From Sedimentibacter sp. SX930 (GTDB lineage Bacteria > Bacillota > Bacilli > Lactobacillales > Aerococcaceae): a DNA stretch of 64,000 nt. The stretch covers positions 1-64,000 of the forward strand of contig MUZD01000005.1 in assembly GCA_002155105.1 (NCBI GenBank). Reading direction: 5' to 3'. Below the pieces are notes generated by a model that was not told where the DNA came from, searched no databases, and saw nothing but the letters and a program-made list of their open reading frames with translations. Position numbers and translations under genes: made by a program. Shown here piece by piece: positions 39,089 through 47,896 of this stretch (position 1 is its first letter; every line of letters begins with the position of its first letter).

Positions 39089-40591
39089 ATGAAAGAAATC
39101 AGTTTGAACGATACAGTCTACAACCTGGTGAAGCAATACCCTGAAATCAGGGAAATCATCATCAGTCTGGGCTTCGAACCATTGCGCAGCGACAAGATGC
39201 TGAATACCGCCGGCCGAATCATGACCATCGGGAAGGCTCTCAAACGCAACGATGTGCCGGAGGAGGCATTCGTCGAAACGCTGGCAAAAAACGGCTTCAG
39301 CGTGAAGGAATTGGCGCCGGCAGCAGTTGCTCCAAGCGAACCGGCAGAGCCCGCCGCTCCAACCGGCGGAATTGCCCGTATGGGTTCAGCGGAATTCCAG
39401 GAGCGCCAGGACATCCTGCAGAGCCTCATCCTGCGCTTGCATAAAGGAGAGGATTGGGATGCGGTGCAAGCCGACTTCAAGAAGCATTTCACGGGCGTCA
39501 GCGCCTATGAGATTTCCGTCATGGAGCAAGGCTTGATGGGCAAAGGGATAGATGCCGAAGACATCCAACGCCTCTGCAACGTGCATGCATCACTCTTCGG
39601 CGGATCCATCGAAGCGGTCTACACCACTTCAGCGGAACAGCAGCATGCCGGGCATCCGATCCAAGTTATGAAACTCGAAAATTTGGCCATCGAAAACACG
39701 CTGGAAAAGGTCAGCAAATTACTGGCCGTTTACCTCGAAACGCAGGAATCGACCCTGAAGGCAGGCATCCAGAAACAATTGGCGCTGCTCGGCGAATTCG
39801 ACAAGCATTATGCCCGCAAAGAATACGCCATTTTCCCGATCATGGAGAACAAAGGCATCACAGCCCCGCCGAAAGTCATGTGGGGTGTCGATGACGATAT
39901 CCGCGCCATGTATAAGGACTTCAAAACCCTTCTGCAAAACGAGGACTTTGCCGCGATTCCCAAAGCATTCTCCGACCTGAAATACGAAATGACGGAGATG
40001 ATTACGAAGGAAGAAGACATCCTCCTGCCGATGATCATCGACATCTTCAATGAGGACCACTGGCTGCAGATAGCCAAGGAGTCCGAAGAGATCGGCTACT
40101 GCATCGTCAAACCGGAAGCAAAATGGGTGCCGGAACGTTCCATTCCCGAGGATGTTTCACATGAAACACTGACGACTGAAGCGAATCCTTACATTAATTT
40201 CCAAACCGGGCACCTGACGCCGCATCAATTGGAAAAGATGCTGAACAACATCCCTTTGGAATTGACTTTTGTGGATGCCGACAACATCGTGCGCTACTAC
40301 AATGACAACGGCGAAGAAAAATTCTTCAAGCGCACCAGCAGCGCAATCGGCCGCGACGTCATGAACTGTCATCCGCCGAAGAGCCTGCCGATCGTCACGA
40401 AACTGCTCGCCGACCTGAAATCGGGCGCGAAAGAAAGCGAATCGATGTGGTTCCGCGCGATGGGCAAATTCATCATGGTCACCTACCGCGCCGTCAGGGA
40501 TGACGACGGCAGCTATATGGGAACCCTTGAATATGTCCAGGACATCCAACCGATCATCGATCTTGACGGCGAAAAGCGGACACTGTCCTAA
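39089..40591 (+). CDS. DUF1858/DUF438/hemerythrin/PAS multidomain protein
   Basis: A 500-residue cytosolic protein with four modules: DUF1858 (about 2-70), a Pro/Ala linker (75-95), DUF438 (about 103-172), a hemerythrin-like HHE domain (about 186-325) and a PAS domain (about 375-495). The HHE part shows metal-ligand candidates His189 in GHP, His240-Tyr-Ala-Arg-Lys-Glu245 and Glu308/Glu309. Such proteins probably bind a di-iron centre and sense or handle O2, NO or redox state. PAS often binds heme or flavin. No kinase or DNA-binding output is present. GAGGTGG precedes the ATG. It is transcribed head-on to replication and a parS-like sequence lies inside it. Confidence 0.88.
   Translation: MKEISLNDTVYNLVKQYPEIREIIISLGFEPLRSDKMLNTAGRIMTIGKALKRNDVPEEAFVETLAKNGFSVKELAPAAVAPSEPAEPAAPTGGIARMGSAEFQERQDILQSLILRLHKGEDWDAVQADFKKHFTGVSAYEISVMEQGLMGKGIDAEDIQRLCNVHASLFGGSIEAVYTTSAEQQHAGHPIQVMKLENLAIENTLEKVSKLLAVYLETQESTLKAGIQKQLALLGEFDKHYARKEYAIFPIMENKGITAPPKVMWGVDDDIRAMYKDFKTLLQNEDFAAIPKAFSDLKYEMTEMITKEEDILLPMIIDIFNEDHWLQIAKESEEIGYCIVKPEAKWVPERSIPEDVSHETLTTEANPYINFQTGHLTPHQLEKMLNNIPLELTFVDADNIVRYYNDNGEEKFFKRTSSAIGRDVMNCHPPKSLPIVTKLLADLKSGAKESESMWFRAMGKFIMVTYRAVRDDDGSYMGTLEYVQDIQPIIDLDGEKRTLS
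40153..40168. promoter_or_regulatory. parS-like site inside the DUF438 gene
   Basis: TGTTTCACATGAAACA matches the ParB consensus TGTTNCACGTGAAACA at all but one centre base (A for G). It lies about 8 kb left of the origin, the only candidate on that side of the window. A single centre mismatch may weaken ParB binding. Confidence 0.5.
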
Positions 40592-40617
40592 ACCGCCGTT
40601 CCGGAAATGTCTACCAA

Positions 40618-40668
40618 AAATAAACAAATGCACGCTGTCCCTTTTTGGGGCAGCGTGCATTTGTTTCG
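40618..40668. terminator. bidirectional terminator between DUF438 gene and treC
   Basis: A 14-bp stem (ACAAATGCACGCTG with complement, 40624-40664) with U-rich tails on both strands sits between convergent stops. Confidence 0.92.
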
Positions 40669-40687
40669 TCATCACGTAACTTGCTGT

Positions 40688-42343
40688 TTATTTTATTATC
40701 CTGAAAGCGATGGTTTCGTACGGCTTCAGCGTGAAGGACGACGCAAGCTGTCTCTCCCCGTAGTTGCCGGCCAGGAAACTGCGGGCCTTATTTGCCCATT
40801 CTTCCGGTACGCTGATCGTGTACTCGCCGGCATAAAAATGGTTCAGGACAAGCACTTTTTCCTCCCCGTTCTCCCGGATATAGGCGAACACTTCGGGGTC
40901 ATCCAACAGGATACCCTCGTAGGAACCGTCCACAATGACCGGATGCTCTTTACGGATACGGATCAACTCCTGGTAGTAACGGAAAATTTTGCCCTCAGCG
41001 AGTTCTTTTTCGACATTCACTTCCGGATAATTGGCCGCCACCTGCAGCCAAGGTTCCCCTGTCGTAAAGCCGGCGTGCGGGCTGCTGTCCCATTGCATCG
41101 GCGTCCGGCTGTTGTCGCGGGATTTTTGTTTGATGATGCGCATGGCCTCCGGATGCGTCAACCCGGCAAGTTTCAGATCGCGGTAGGCATTGTGCGACTC
41201 GATATCCCGATAAACGCTGATGTCGTCATAATCCGGATTCGTCATGCCGATTTCCTCGCCCTGGTAGATGTAAGGCGTGCCCCTCAGCAGATGGATCGTT
41301 TGCGCCAGCATAGAAGCTGTTTCGAAAGGATAACGGATCGGATCGCCGAATCGGCTGTTGGCGCGCGGCTGATCATGATTGTTCCAGAACAATGCGTTCC
41401 AGCCGTTCCCGTCAGACATTCCTGCCTGCCACTCATTCAGAATCCGCTTCAGTTCAAGAAAATCGAAGGGATGATCCGTCCATTTTTCACCATCCTTGTA
41501 GTCGACCTTCAGATGGTGGAAGCTGAAGATCATCGACAATTCGTTCCTGTCCGGATTCGAATAAAGGATCCCGTTTTCGACAGTGGTCGAAGACATCTCG
41601 CCGACCGTGATGATGTCCTCCAGCGTGCCGAAAGATGCCTGGTTCAGCTCGTGGATGTAGTCATGGACGATCGGACGATCCGTGTAGAGGCTCTTTTCGT
41701 TGCTTCCTTGGCTGTCCACCAACGCGACATCCTTGCCGATGAGGTTCAATACATCGAATCGGAAGCCTTTGATTCCCTTTTCCAGCCAGAAATTGACGAC
41801 TTCCTGCAGTTCCTCGCGCACTTTCGGGTTGCGCCAGTTCAGATCCGCTTGCGTGACATCAAAGAGATGCAGATAGTACTTGCCGGTGTCTCCGAAAGGT
41901 GCCCACGCCTCCCCGCCGAATTTCGAACCCCAATTGGTCGGCAGGCTGCCGTCTGCTTTCGGATCGCGGATGATGTAATAATCCTGGTACGCTTCGTCAC
42001 CGGCCAATGCCTTCTGGAACCACTCATGCGTAATCGACGTATGGTTGAACACCATGTCGAACATGATTTCGATGCCGTGCTGCTTCAGCTTCCGGATCAG
42101 TTCTTCAAAGTCTGCCATCGTGCCGAAAACAGGATCGATGGCATAATAATCAGTGATGTCATATCCATTGTCCATTTGCGGGGATACGAAAATCGGATTC
42201 ATCCAGATCATATCGATGCCCAGTTCAGCCAAATAAGGCACTTTGCTGATGATCCCTTGGATATCACCGATGCCGTTGCCGTCGGAGTCCTTGAATGATT
42301 TTGGATAAAGCTGATAGATCACTTTTTTTTGAAAGTCTTTCAT
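40688..42343 (-). CDS. treC: trehalose-6-phosphate hydrolase TreC (GH13)
   Basis: TreC hydrolyses trehalose-6-phosphate delivered by TreB to glucose and glucose-6-phosphate. The 551-residue alpha-amylase-family enzyme has a (beta/alpha)8 barrel with nucleophile Asp197 (GFRFDVLNLIG), acid/base Glu249 (ITVGEMSS) and transition-state Asp324 (FWNNHDQPRANSRFG). ATG at 42343 lies 7 nt after AGGAGG. Oligo-1,6-glucosidase is the alternative within the family, but coupling to treB supports TreC. Confidence 0.95.
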   Translation of the reverse strand: MKDFQKKVIYQLYPKSFKDSDGNGIGDIQGIISKVPYLAELGIDMIWMNPIFVSPQMDNGYDITDYYAIDPVFGTMADFEELIRKLKQHGIEIMFDMVFNHTSITHEWFQKALAGDEAYQDYYIIRDPKADGSLPTNWGSKFGGEAWAPFGDTGKYYLHLFDVTQADLNWRNPKVREELQEVVNFWLEKGIKGFRFDVLNLIGKDVALVDSQGSNEKSLYTDRPIVHDYIHELNQASFGTLEDIITVGEMSSTTVENGILYSNPDRNELSMIFSFHHLKVDYKDGEKWTDHPFDFLELKRILNEWQAGMSDGNGWNALFWNNHDQPRANSRFGDPIRYPFETASMLAQTIHLLRGTPYIYQGEEIGMTNPDYDDISVYRDIESHNAYRDLKLAGLTHPEAMRIIKQKSRDNSRTPMQWDSSPHAGFTTGEPWLQVAANYPEVNVEKELAEGKIFRYYQELIRIRKEHPVIVDGSYEGILLDDPEVFAYIRENGEEKVLVLNHFYAGEYTISVPEEWANKARSFLAGNYGERQLASSFTLKPYETIAFRIIK

Positions 42344-42376
42344 TGTAAAGCCTCCTGTCTTCTCACTATGACTGAA

Positions 42377-42406
42377 GGCAAAAAGCTTCACTAACAGCTT
42401 TTTGCC
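42377..42406 (-). terminator. intercistronic hairpin between treB and treC
   Basis: A perfect 10-bp stem (GGCAAAAAGC, 42377-42386, with 42397-42406) lies in the 79-bp spacer. There is no long U run after it on the minus strand, so it may be a partial terminator or an mRNA-stability element that sets the treB:treC ratio. Confidence 0.55.
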
Positions 42407-42422
42407 TCCAGTAATTCACTTT

Positions 42423-43868
42423 TTATTTTTGCGTTTGGATAACCGGTGCGTCCTCGACTTCGCCTTTGGGAACGAAAAGTTGTTTCTTTTCGAACACAAT
42501 CGTCAACAGGAACGGCACGACGATCGCGATGGCCATACATACGATGAACATCGCCATCGAATCGGTCTGGATGCTGAGGAAACCAGGAATCCCGCCGACT
42601 CCGATACTGTTCGCCATAACGTTGAAGGTTGTAGCGACCAAACCGGCGATACCGGATCCGATCATGGCAGCAACGAACGGATAGATGTATTTGATGTTGA
42701 TCCCGAACATGGCCGGCTCGGTTACGCCCAAGTAGCAGGAAATGGCGGCCGGGATGGAAACCTGTTCCTCTTTTTCATTCCCTCTGTGCAGGAAGATGAT
42801 CGCCATTACTGCCGAGCCTTGTGCGATATTCGAAAGAGCGATCATCGGCCACAAGTTCGTTCCGCCGAAATCGGCGATCAGCTGCAGGTCGATGGCATTG
42901 GACATATGGTGAAGCCCCGTGATGACGAGCGGCGAATAGAGCGTACCGAAGAACAGACCGAACAGCCATCTGAAGTCCCCTGTCAATCCGGCATAGACGA
43001 CTTCGGAAACCCATTGTCCGATGGTCCAACCGATAGGCCCCAACACTGTATGCGCGATGATGACAGTAGGAACCAAGGCCAACAGAGGAACAACAATCAT
43101 CGAAATGTACTGCGGAACCCATTTACGCAGCCAGATCTCCAAGTAGGCCAACACAAACCCAGCCAACATGGCCGGAATGACTTGCGCTTGATAACCGATC
43201 TTGTTGATCGTGAAAGCACCGAAATCCCAGAATGGAATTTCTTGCGCGCCAGCGACACCATAGGCATTCAATAATTGCGGTGATACCAGTGTGATCCCGA
43301 GAACGATACCCAGAATTTGCGTAGTGCCCATCTTTTTCGTGATGCTCCAAGTGATGCCGACTGGCAAGAAGTGGAAAATCGCTTCACCGATCAGCCAAAG
43401 GAAATCATTGATGCCTGTCCAGAACTGCGAATTGGAAACGATCGTGCCATTGGCGAAATTGATCCCTTCAAGCACGTTGCGGAACCCGAGGATAAGCCCC
43501 CCCACTACGATTGCCGGAATCAGCGGCGTAAAGATTTCCGCCAGCACTGCCATGGCACGCTGCACAACATTTTGATTCTGCTTGGCTGCCGCTTTTGCCT
43601 CATCTTTTGAGACACCCTCTTTGCCGGATACCTTCGCAAACTCGTTATAAAATTGTGGCACTTCATTACCGATGATGACCTGAAATTGTCCTGCTTGGGT
43701 GAAGGTTCCTTTTACTGCGGGTATGTCTTCGATCTTCTTGATGTTGGCGGCAGCCGGATCATTCAGAACGAACCGCATCCGCGTGGCACAGTGACTGACT
43801 GCAGAAATATTATCGGGGCCACCGATATATTCCAGCAAATCCTTTGCGTCTTTGTTCAAATCTACCAT
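42423..43868 (-). CDS. treB: PTS trehalose-specific EIIBC permease TreB
   Basis: TreB imports trehalose and phosphorylates it to trehalose-6-phosphate. The EIIB domain (1-about 85) has phosphorylation site Cys27 in SHCATRMRF. The EIIC glucose-superfamily domain (about 100-465) has around ten membrane segments and the GITEP-like motif seen as GVTEPAMFGI. There is no fused EIIA, so a separate EIIA-Glc is required. The 481 residues are typical. The gene is preceded by two TreR-type operators and a cre-like box, so TreR and CcpA control is likely. Confidence 0.96.
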   Translation of the reverse strand: MVDLNKDAKDLLEYIGGPDNISAVSHCATRMRFVLNDPAAANIKKIEDIPAVKGTFTQAGQFQVIIGNEVPQFYNEFAKVSGKEGVSKDEAKAAAKQNQNVVQRAMAVLAEIFTPLIPAIVVGGLILGFRNVLEGINFANGTIVSNSQFWTGINDFLWLIGEAIFHFLPVGITWSITKKMGTTQILGIVLGITLVSPQLLNAYGVAGAQEIPFWDFGAFTINKIGYQAQVIPAMLAGFVLAYLEIWLRKWVPQYISMIVVPLLALVPTVIIAHTVLGPIGWTIGQWVSEVVYAGLTGDFRWLFGLFFGTLYSPLVITGLHHMSNAIDLQLIADFGGTNLWPMIALSNIAQGSAVMAIIFLHRGNEKEEQVSIPAAISCYLGVTEPAMFGINIKYIYPFVAAMIGSGIAGLVATTFNVMANSIGVGGIPGFLSIQTDSMAMFIVCMAIAIVVPFLLTIVFEKKQLFVPKGEVEDAPVIQTQK

Positions 43869-43883
43869 TTTTTCTCCTCCTCA

Positions 43884-43899
43884 ACTTGTATATACATGT
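43884..43899. promoter_or_regulatory. tre operator 1
   Basis: ACTTGTATATACATGT is a near-perfect palindrome (one mismatch) resembling TreR operators of Bacillus. It sits between the promoter and the treB start, where bound TreR would block transcription. Confidence 0.7.
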
Positions 43900-43912
43900 T
43901 CCTGACATTTAT

Positions 43913-43950
43913 ATTTTACCTCGAAACATCTTATAATGCAAACGTTTTCC
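43913..43950 (-). promoter_or_regulatory. treB promoter with overlapping cre-like site
   Basis: TTTGCA (43937-43942), an 18-nt spacer and TAAAAT (43913-43918) form the minus-strand promoter. ATGCAAACGTTTTCC (43936-43950) matches the cre consensus WTGNAANCGNWNNCW at 14 of 15 positions and covers the -35, suggesting CcpA-mediated catabolite repression. Confidence 0.6.
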
Positions 43951-43965
43951 ATTCGCTGCACCTTT

Positions 43966-43981
43966 ACTTGTATAGACAAGT
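43966..43981. promoter_or_regulatory. tre operator 2
   Basis: ACTTGTATAGACAAGT is the second near-palindrome with the same half-site, upstream of the -35. The two operators are centred about 82 bp apart, near eight helical turns, which would permit looping by TreR dimers (inference). Confidence 0.7.
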
Positions 43982-44032
43982 TATCGATTTTCCGCATTTT
44001 ATAAAGCGTTAACAAGCTGGACAACACAATCA

Positions 44033-44083
44033 AAAAAAAAAACGGCTACAGGATCGGATGGCCCATTCCCTTGCCGTTTCTCT
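44033..44083 (-). terminator. terminator of the MDR reductase gene
   Basis: AAACGGC (about 44079-44085) pairs with GCCGTTT next to a run of ten U on the minus strand, with a long partly paired loop. It lies 18 bp past the stop. Confidence 0.65.
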
Positions 44084-44100
44084 TGATTATGCCAAGCCGA

Positions 44101-45108
44101 TCATATCCCTTGCTTCACTTTCACCAACGTACGCCCGTGCATCTTTCCGTCCATGATCTTCCTGAAAGCTGCCGGCAAATCTTCCAATGCGATTTCCTGT
44201 TCGGCCAGCAACTCCAGATTTTCCGGCTTCAGATTGCTTGCCATCCGCTCCCAAAGCTTGATGCGTTCAGCGTACGGATGGTTCACTGAATCGATCCCAA
44301 CAAGTTTGACGCCCCTCAGGATGAACGGCAGTACGGTCGCCTCGAATGCGATTCCGCCGGCATTTCCGCTCAAAGCCATACAGCCGCCGTAGTGCAGCTG
44401 CGCCAGCAAATCAGACAGCATCGGACCGCCGACCGGATCGACGATCGCCGCCCAACGCTGCTGCGCCAATGGCCGCTTCTTCTCCAGCGCCACTTCATCA
44501 GGATGAAGAACCGCTTCAGCACCCAGTCCCTTCAGGTAATCCATACAGTCCGCTTTTTTGCGGGACACAGCTTCGACCGTATACCCTAGACGCTTCAACA
44601 TAGCGATCGCCATCCCGCCGACACCGCCGGAAGCCCCAGTCACCAAAACCGTACCCGTTTGAGGCTGGATGCCTTGTTTATCCAAAGCATCCACTGATTC
44701 CGCCGCTGTGTAACCGGCCGTTCCGATGATCATTGCTTCCCTTAAACTCAATCCTTCCGGCAACGGAACGACCCAGGCTGCTGGAACCCGGGCATATTGA
44801 CTGAATCCGCCGAAATGATTCACCCCTAAACCGTAGCCAGTCACGATTACCTTATCCCCTGCCCGGAAAGCTGGATCGAGCGATTCCACGACCACGCCGC
44901 TCAGATCGATCCCCAAAATCATGGGATAATTGCGGATGACCCCGCTTTTCGGATTGGTTCCGGCCAGCCCGTCCTTGTAGTTGACGCTCGAATAATGCAC
45001 TTCGATCAGCACCTCCCCTTCAGGCAAGTCCTCTTTCTTGAATGTTCTGACCGTCGTTTCCACTTTCCCATCTATATTTTCCGCCCATAAAGCCTTGAAC
45101 TCTTCCAT
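44101..45108 (-). CDS. acryloyl-CoA reductase-like oxidoreductase (YhdH/YhfP family)
   Basis: A 335-residue zinc-independent MDR protein. The start MEEFKALWAENIDGKV, SSVNYKDGLAGT, GIDLSGVVVES and the Rossmann VLVTGASGGVGGMAIAMLKRLGY fit the YhdH/YhfP/AcuI family of NADPH-dependent acrylyl-CoA or quinone-type reductases. Physiological substrate is unknown, possibly detoxification of reactive enones. ATG at 45108 follows GAGGGG. The frame is open upstream to 45264 across the jag terminator and is not used. Confidence 0.88.
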   Translation of the reverse strand: MEEFKALWAENIDGKVETTVRTFKKEDLPEGEVLIEVHYSSVNYKDGLAGTNPKSGVIRNYPMILGIDLSGVVVESLDPAFRAGDKVIVTGYGLGVNHFGGFSQYARVPAAWVVPLPEGLSLREAMIIGTAGYTAAESVDALDKQGIQPQTGTVLVTGASGGVGGMAIAMLKRLGYTVEAVSRKKADCMDYLKGLGAEAVLHPDEVALEKKRPLAQQRWAAIVDPVGGPMLSDLLAQLHYGGCMALSGNAGGIAFEATVLPFILRGVKLVGIDSVNHPYAERIKLWERMASNLKPENLELLAEQEIALEDLPAAFRKIMDGKMHGRTLVKVKQGI

Positions 45109-45207
45109 ACTACCCCTCGTTTCCGTTTGTATTATCTTCAGTTTAGTCCATCTTCCCATAATTTGCGACCTCTGCTGAATACTAGGCAGCAAGAAAAGCG
45201 GCAAGAC

Positions 45208-45255
45208 AAAAAAAACTTCACCGGGAATCGAGCTGATCCCTGGTGAAGTTTTTTG
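45208..45255 (-). terminator. terminator of the rpmH-rnpA-yidC-jag cluster
   Basis: AAACTTCACC pairs with GGTGAAGTTT (45213-45250), with U/A tails on both sides, 10 bp after the jag stop. Confidence 0.9.
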
Positions 45256-45264
45256 GATGTACAC

Positions 45265-46089
45265 TTATTCCGCTATCTCAACAACCAAATAACGATGCGG
45301 CTCTTTGCCCTCGGAATGGGTTTTGATGCGTTTATTCTGGCTCAAACGCGCATGGATCTGTTTTCTTTCAAAAGCAGGCAGCGGCTCAAGGAAAACGGGC
45401 TGTTTCGTTTTGATGACGCGTTCCGCAGTACGATCGGCGATGCTTTCCAATACGGCAGCTCTGCGCTCACGGTAGTCACCGACATTAACGATTACGGACA
45501 AGCGGCGACGCACATAGCGTTGCACCAGCGCTTGCGCCAATATCTGGAGAGCATTGACGATTTTTCCGAATTTGCCGATCAATAAGCCTGGCTTTTCGCT
45601 TTCCATTTGGAAAATCAGCATATTGTTCTTCTCTTCGACCGTTACGATCGCAGGCGCCCCATATGCTTCAGATACCGAAGTAAGATACTCGGTTACTGCG
45701 GCAATCGCTTCATCGCGACCGGATTCTTCATCATAATCTTCATATTCTTCGGCTTCTTCATCCTCATCGGAAGAAATCACTGTATCGATTTCAGGTTGAT
45801 CAGCCAATATCTTTTCCGCAGTTTCCGGATAATCCTCTTCAAGATCTTCTACGATATCTTCGACTGTCTCTTCGATTTCAGCTAACTGGATATCGCCTGC
45901 TTCATCAAAGTCCCTGATTTCTTTGAGCGTGATTTCCACGACTGCCTCTTTTTGGCCGAATCCAAAAATCCCTTTTTTACCTTCAGAGATTACGACGATA
46001 TCGGCTTCATGGCTGTCTACGCCCAACAAATCCAGACCTTTGCGAATCGCTTTATCAACGGTCGTATCTTTCGCAATTACTTTATCCAT
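45265..46089 (-). CDS. jag: RNA-binding protein KhpB/Jag (Jag-N, KH, R3H)
   Basis: KhpB (EloR/Jag) is an RNA-binding regulator of cell elongation and division in streptococci, working with KhpA. The 274-residue protein has the Jag-N domain (about 8-52, with GKKGIFGFGQKEA), a very acidic linker (about 60-120), a type II KH domain (about 125-205, GLLIGKFGKIVNALQ) and R3H (about 208-272, with Arg-x3-His spacing in the PAFERKQIHARL region). It lies 35 bp downstream of yidC in the usual cluster. Confidence 0.96.
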   Translation of the reverse strand: MDKVIAKDTTVDKAIRKGLDLLGVDSHEADIVVISEGKKGIFGFGQKEAVVEITLKEIRDFDEAGDIQLAEIEETVEDIVEDLEEDYPETAEKILADQPEIDTVISSDEDEEAEEYEDYDEESGRDEAIAAVTEYLTSVSEAYGAPAIVTVEEKNNMLIFQMESEKPGLLIGKFGKIVNALQILAQALVQRYVRRRLSVIVNVGDYRERRAAVLESIADRTAERVIKTKQPVFLEPLPAFERKQIHARLSQNKRIKTHSEGKEPHRYLVVEIAE

Positions 46090-46124
46090 AATAGAATGTC
46101 ATCCTTTCCTACTTCAAAGTATAA

Positions 46125-46955
46125 CTAGTTTTTCTTTTTCTTTTTAGGATTTTGAGCTTTCTTCAATGCTTTTTCGCGCGCTTTTGTTTCTGCTTCCGCT
46201 TGTTCGCGCTCGCGGATGGCCTTGTATGGGTTGTTCAGCATCAGCGTCTGCCCGACTGAGAAGGCATTACTTGCTACCCAATACAATGACAAGGCGCTCG
46301 GGAAGTTGATACCCATCATCAAAATCATGATCGGCATCGTGTACGTCATCGATTTGGTCGCGGGATTCGCATCCGTCTGTGACATCATCGTCAACTTGCT
46401 TGTAGCATAAGTCAGGATGGCGGCCACTACCGGCAAAATGAAGAATGGATCGCGTTCTCCTAAGTTCATCCATAGGAAGCTGCCGCTCTTCAAAATTTCA
46501 GTCCGGCTGATTGCTTGGTACAACGCCATCAGGACAGGCATCTGAACCAAAACAGGCAGGCAGCCCATATAAGGATTCACATCGTTATCGGCATACAGTT
46601 TGGAAACTTCTTTCTGCAGATGTTCCTGCGTTTCCCGATCTTTAGAGGCATATTTTGCCTGCAACGCTTTTATCTGCGGTTGAACAGCCGACATTTTTTT
46701 CGTGCTCTTCGTCTGGAAATGATTGAGCGGCAACAGGATAACCCGGATGATGATCGTGAAGGCAATAATTCCCAGACCATAATTACTGAAAAATAGATTG
46801 GACAACCACACGATCATGTTGGAAAAATTAAAGACAACATAACGGTCCCAAAAACCGGTGCTATCCGAGGTGATAGGCTCTGTCCCACATGCTGATAGAA
46901 CCATCATAACAGCAAATAAGCTGAGTGTAAAAAGTAATCGCTTACGCTTTGACAA
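46125..46955 (-). CDS. yidC: membrane protein insertase YidC (Oxa1 family)
   Basis: YidC inserts membrane proteins with or without Sec. The 276-residue Gram-positive type has a lipoprotein signal with lipobox VLSAC (Cys23) and five mature membrane segments. The conserved FxxKSTxKM-like cytosolic loop QTKSTKKMSAVQPQIKALQ and a basic C-terminal tail ending in a Lys run (KNPKKKKKN part) also match. It is in the conserved rnpA-yidC-jag order, 31 bp after rnpA. Confidence 0.97.
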   Translation of the reverse strand: MSKRKRLLFTLSLFAVMMVLSACGTEPITSDSTGFWDRYVVFNFSNMIVWLSNLFFSNYGLGIIAFTIIIRVILLPLNHFQTKSTKKMSAVQPQIKALQAKYASKDRETQEHLQKEVSKLYADNDVNPYMGCLPVLVQMPVLMALYQAISRTEILKSGSFLWMNLGERDPFFILPVVAAILTYATSKLTMMSQTDANPATKSMTYTMPIMILMMGINFPSALSLYWVASNAFSVGQTLMLNNPYKAIREREQAEAETKAREKALKKAQNPKKKKKN

Positions 46956-46986
46956 GAGAACTCCTCCTTAATAGGAATAATATAGT

Positions 46987-47331
46987 TTATTTTTTTTTCA
47001 AAAGGTTGGAAAGCTTAAGGACATGGGTCAGACTCTTTTTGACCTCCGCAGCCGACATTTCAGCAACCGGTTTACGCGCGATCACGATGAAGTCAATGTC
47101 CTGAACCAAATCTGCCTTCAATTCCGTGAGTGCCTGGCGGATTTTTCTTTTGACGGCATTCCGCACGACGGCATTGCCGATTTTTTTGCCCACGGACAAA
47201 CCGACCCGAAAATGCGGTTGCCCCTTTTTATCGAGCACATAGATCACGAATTGGCGGTTCGCTTTGGACACACCATTATGAAATACTTTCTGAAATTCTT
47301 TTTCTTTCTTAACACGAAAAGATTTCCTCAT
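46987..47331 (-). CDS. rnpA: ribonuclease P protein component RnpA
   Basis: RnpA is the protein cofactor of RNase P, which matures tRNA 5' ends. The 114-residue basic protein has the [13 protein letters not shown] start and the signature central helix [24 protein letters not shown] (part shown), the RNA-binding RNR motif being [13 protein letters not shown]. The 226-bp gap from rpmH is longer than usual and contains the rpmH terminator. Confidence 0.97.
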   Translation of the reverse strand: MRKSFRVKKEKEFQKVFHNGVSKANRQFVIYVLDKKGQPHFRVGLSVGKKIGNAVVRNAVKRKIRQALTELKADLVQDIDFIVIARKPVAEMSAAEVKKSLTHVLKLSNLLKKK

Positions 47332-47527
47332 GTTCTTCCCTCAAATCTGCAATCATAACATGCAAAAAAAAATCTCCCCCAAATGGAGAAAAACAGAAAA
47401 ATTTCTCTCTCCGTTATCATCACAAATATGAACCCACTCCCTAGGCATCTCTGCTGTCGGTTCTGTTGGACACATTTGTCATACTCTCCATTTAAGAAAG
47501 ACATTTTTGCACTTTTCGAAATACTTA

Positions 47528-47560
47528 AAAAAAAAGACCACTGAAACGGTCAGTGATCTA
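47528..47560 (-). terminator. terminator of rpmH
   Basis: CACTG and GTC blocks pair around ACCGTTT (about 47535-47557) and are followed by nine U on the minus strand. The stem overlaps the rpmH stop. Some read-through must feed rnpA unless it has its own promoter in 47340-47520. Confidence 0.8.
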
Positions 47561-47692
47561 TGCAGAGATAACTTTTCTGCCTTTAGCGCGTCTTCTTGCT
47601 AATACTCTACGGCCGTTTTTTGTGCTCATACGTTTACGGAAACCATGAACGGATTGACGGTGACGTTTTTTAGGTTGGTATGTTCTTTTCAT
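47558..47692 (-). CDS. rpmH: 50S ribosomal protein L34
   Basis: A 44-residue, highly basic protein starting [18 protein letters not shown] and ending [11 protein letters not shown], an almost invariant sequence. ATG (47690-47692) is preceded by AGGAGGTG. It is the origin-proximal gene of the leftward cluster and marks the left edge of oriC. Confidence 0.97.
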   Translation of the reverse strand: MKRTYQPKKRHRQSVHGFRKRMSTKNGRRVLARRRAKGRKVISA

Positions 47693-47762
47693 TGATCTTT
47701 ACACCTCCTGATAAACTATCTTTCAAATAGGTTATATTTCACTGTTTAGACAGTCCATTAAC

Positions 47763-47792
47763 ATTATAAAGAGACAGAATGTGACCTGTCAA
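47763..47792 (-). promoter_or_regulatory. rpmH promoter
   Basis: Perfect -35 TTGACA (47787-47792), 18-nt spacer and perfect -10 TATAAT (47763-47768), the strongest promoter in the window, as expected for a ribosomal protein gene. Confidence 0.88.
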
Positions 47793-47896
47793 GTAAAATT
47801 GGTTCATTTTATTGAACTCACTGAGATATAATAGCACAAAACATTGAAAGATAAAATACCTTTCTTGAAAAAAAATTATTTCTCATCAAAATAAAA

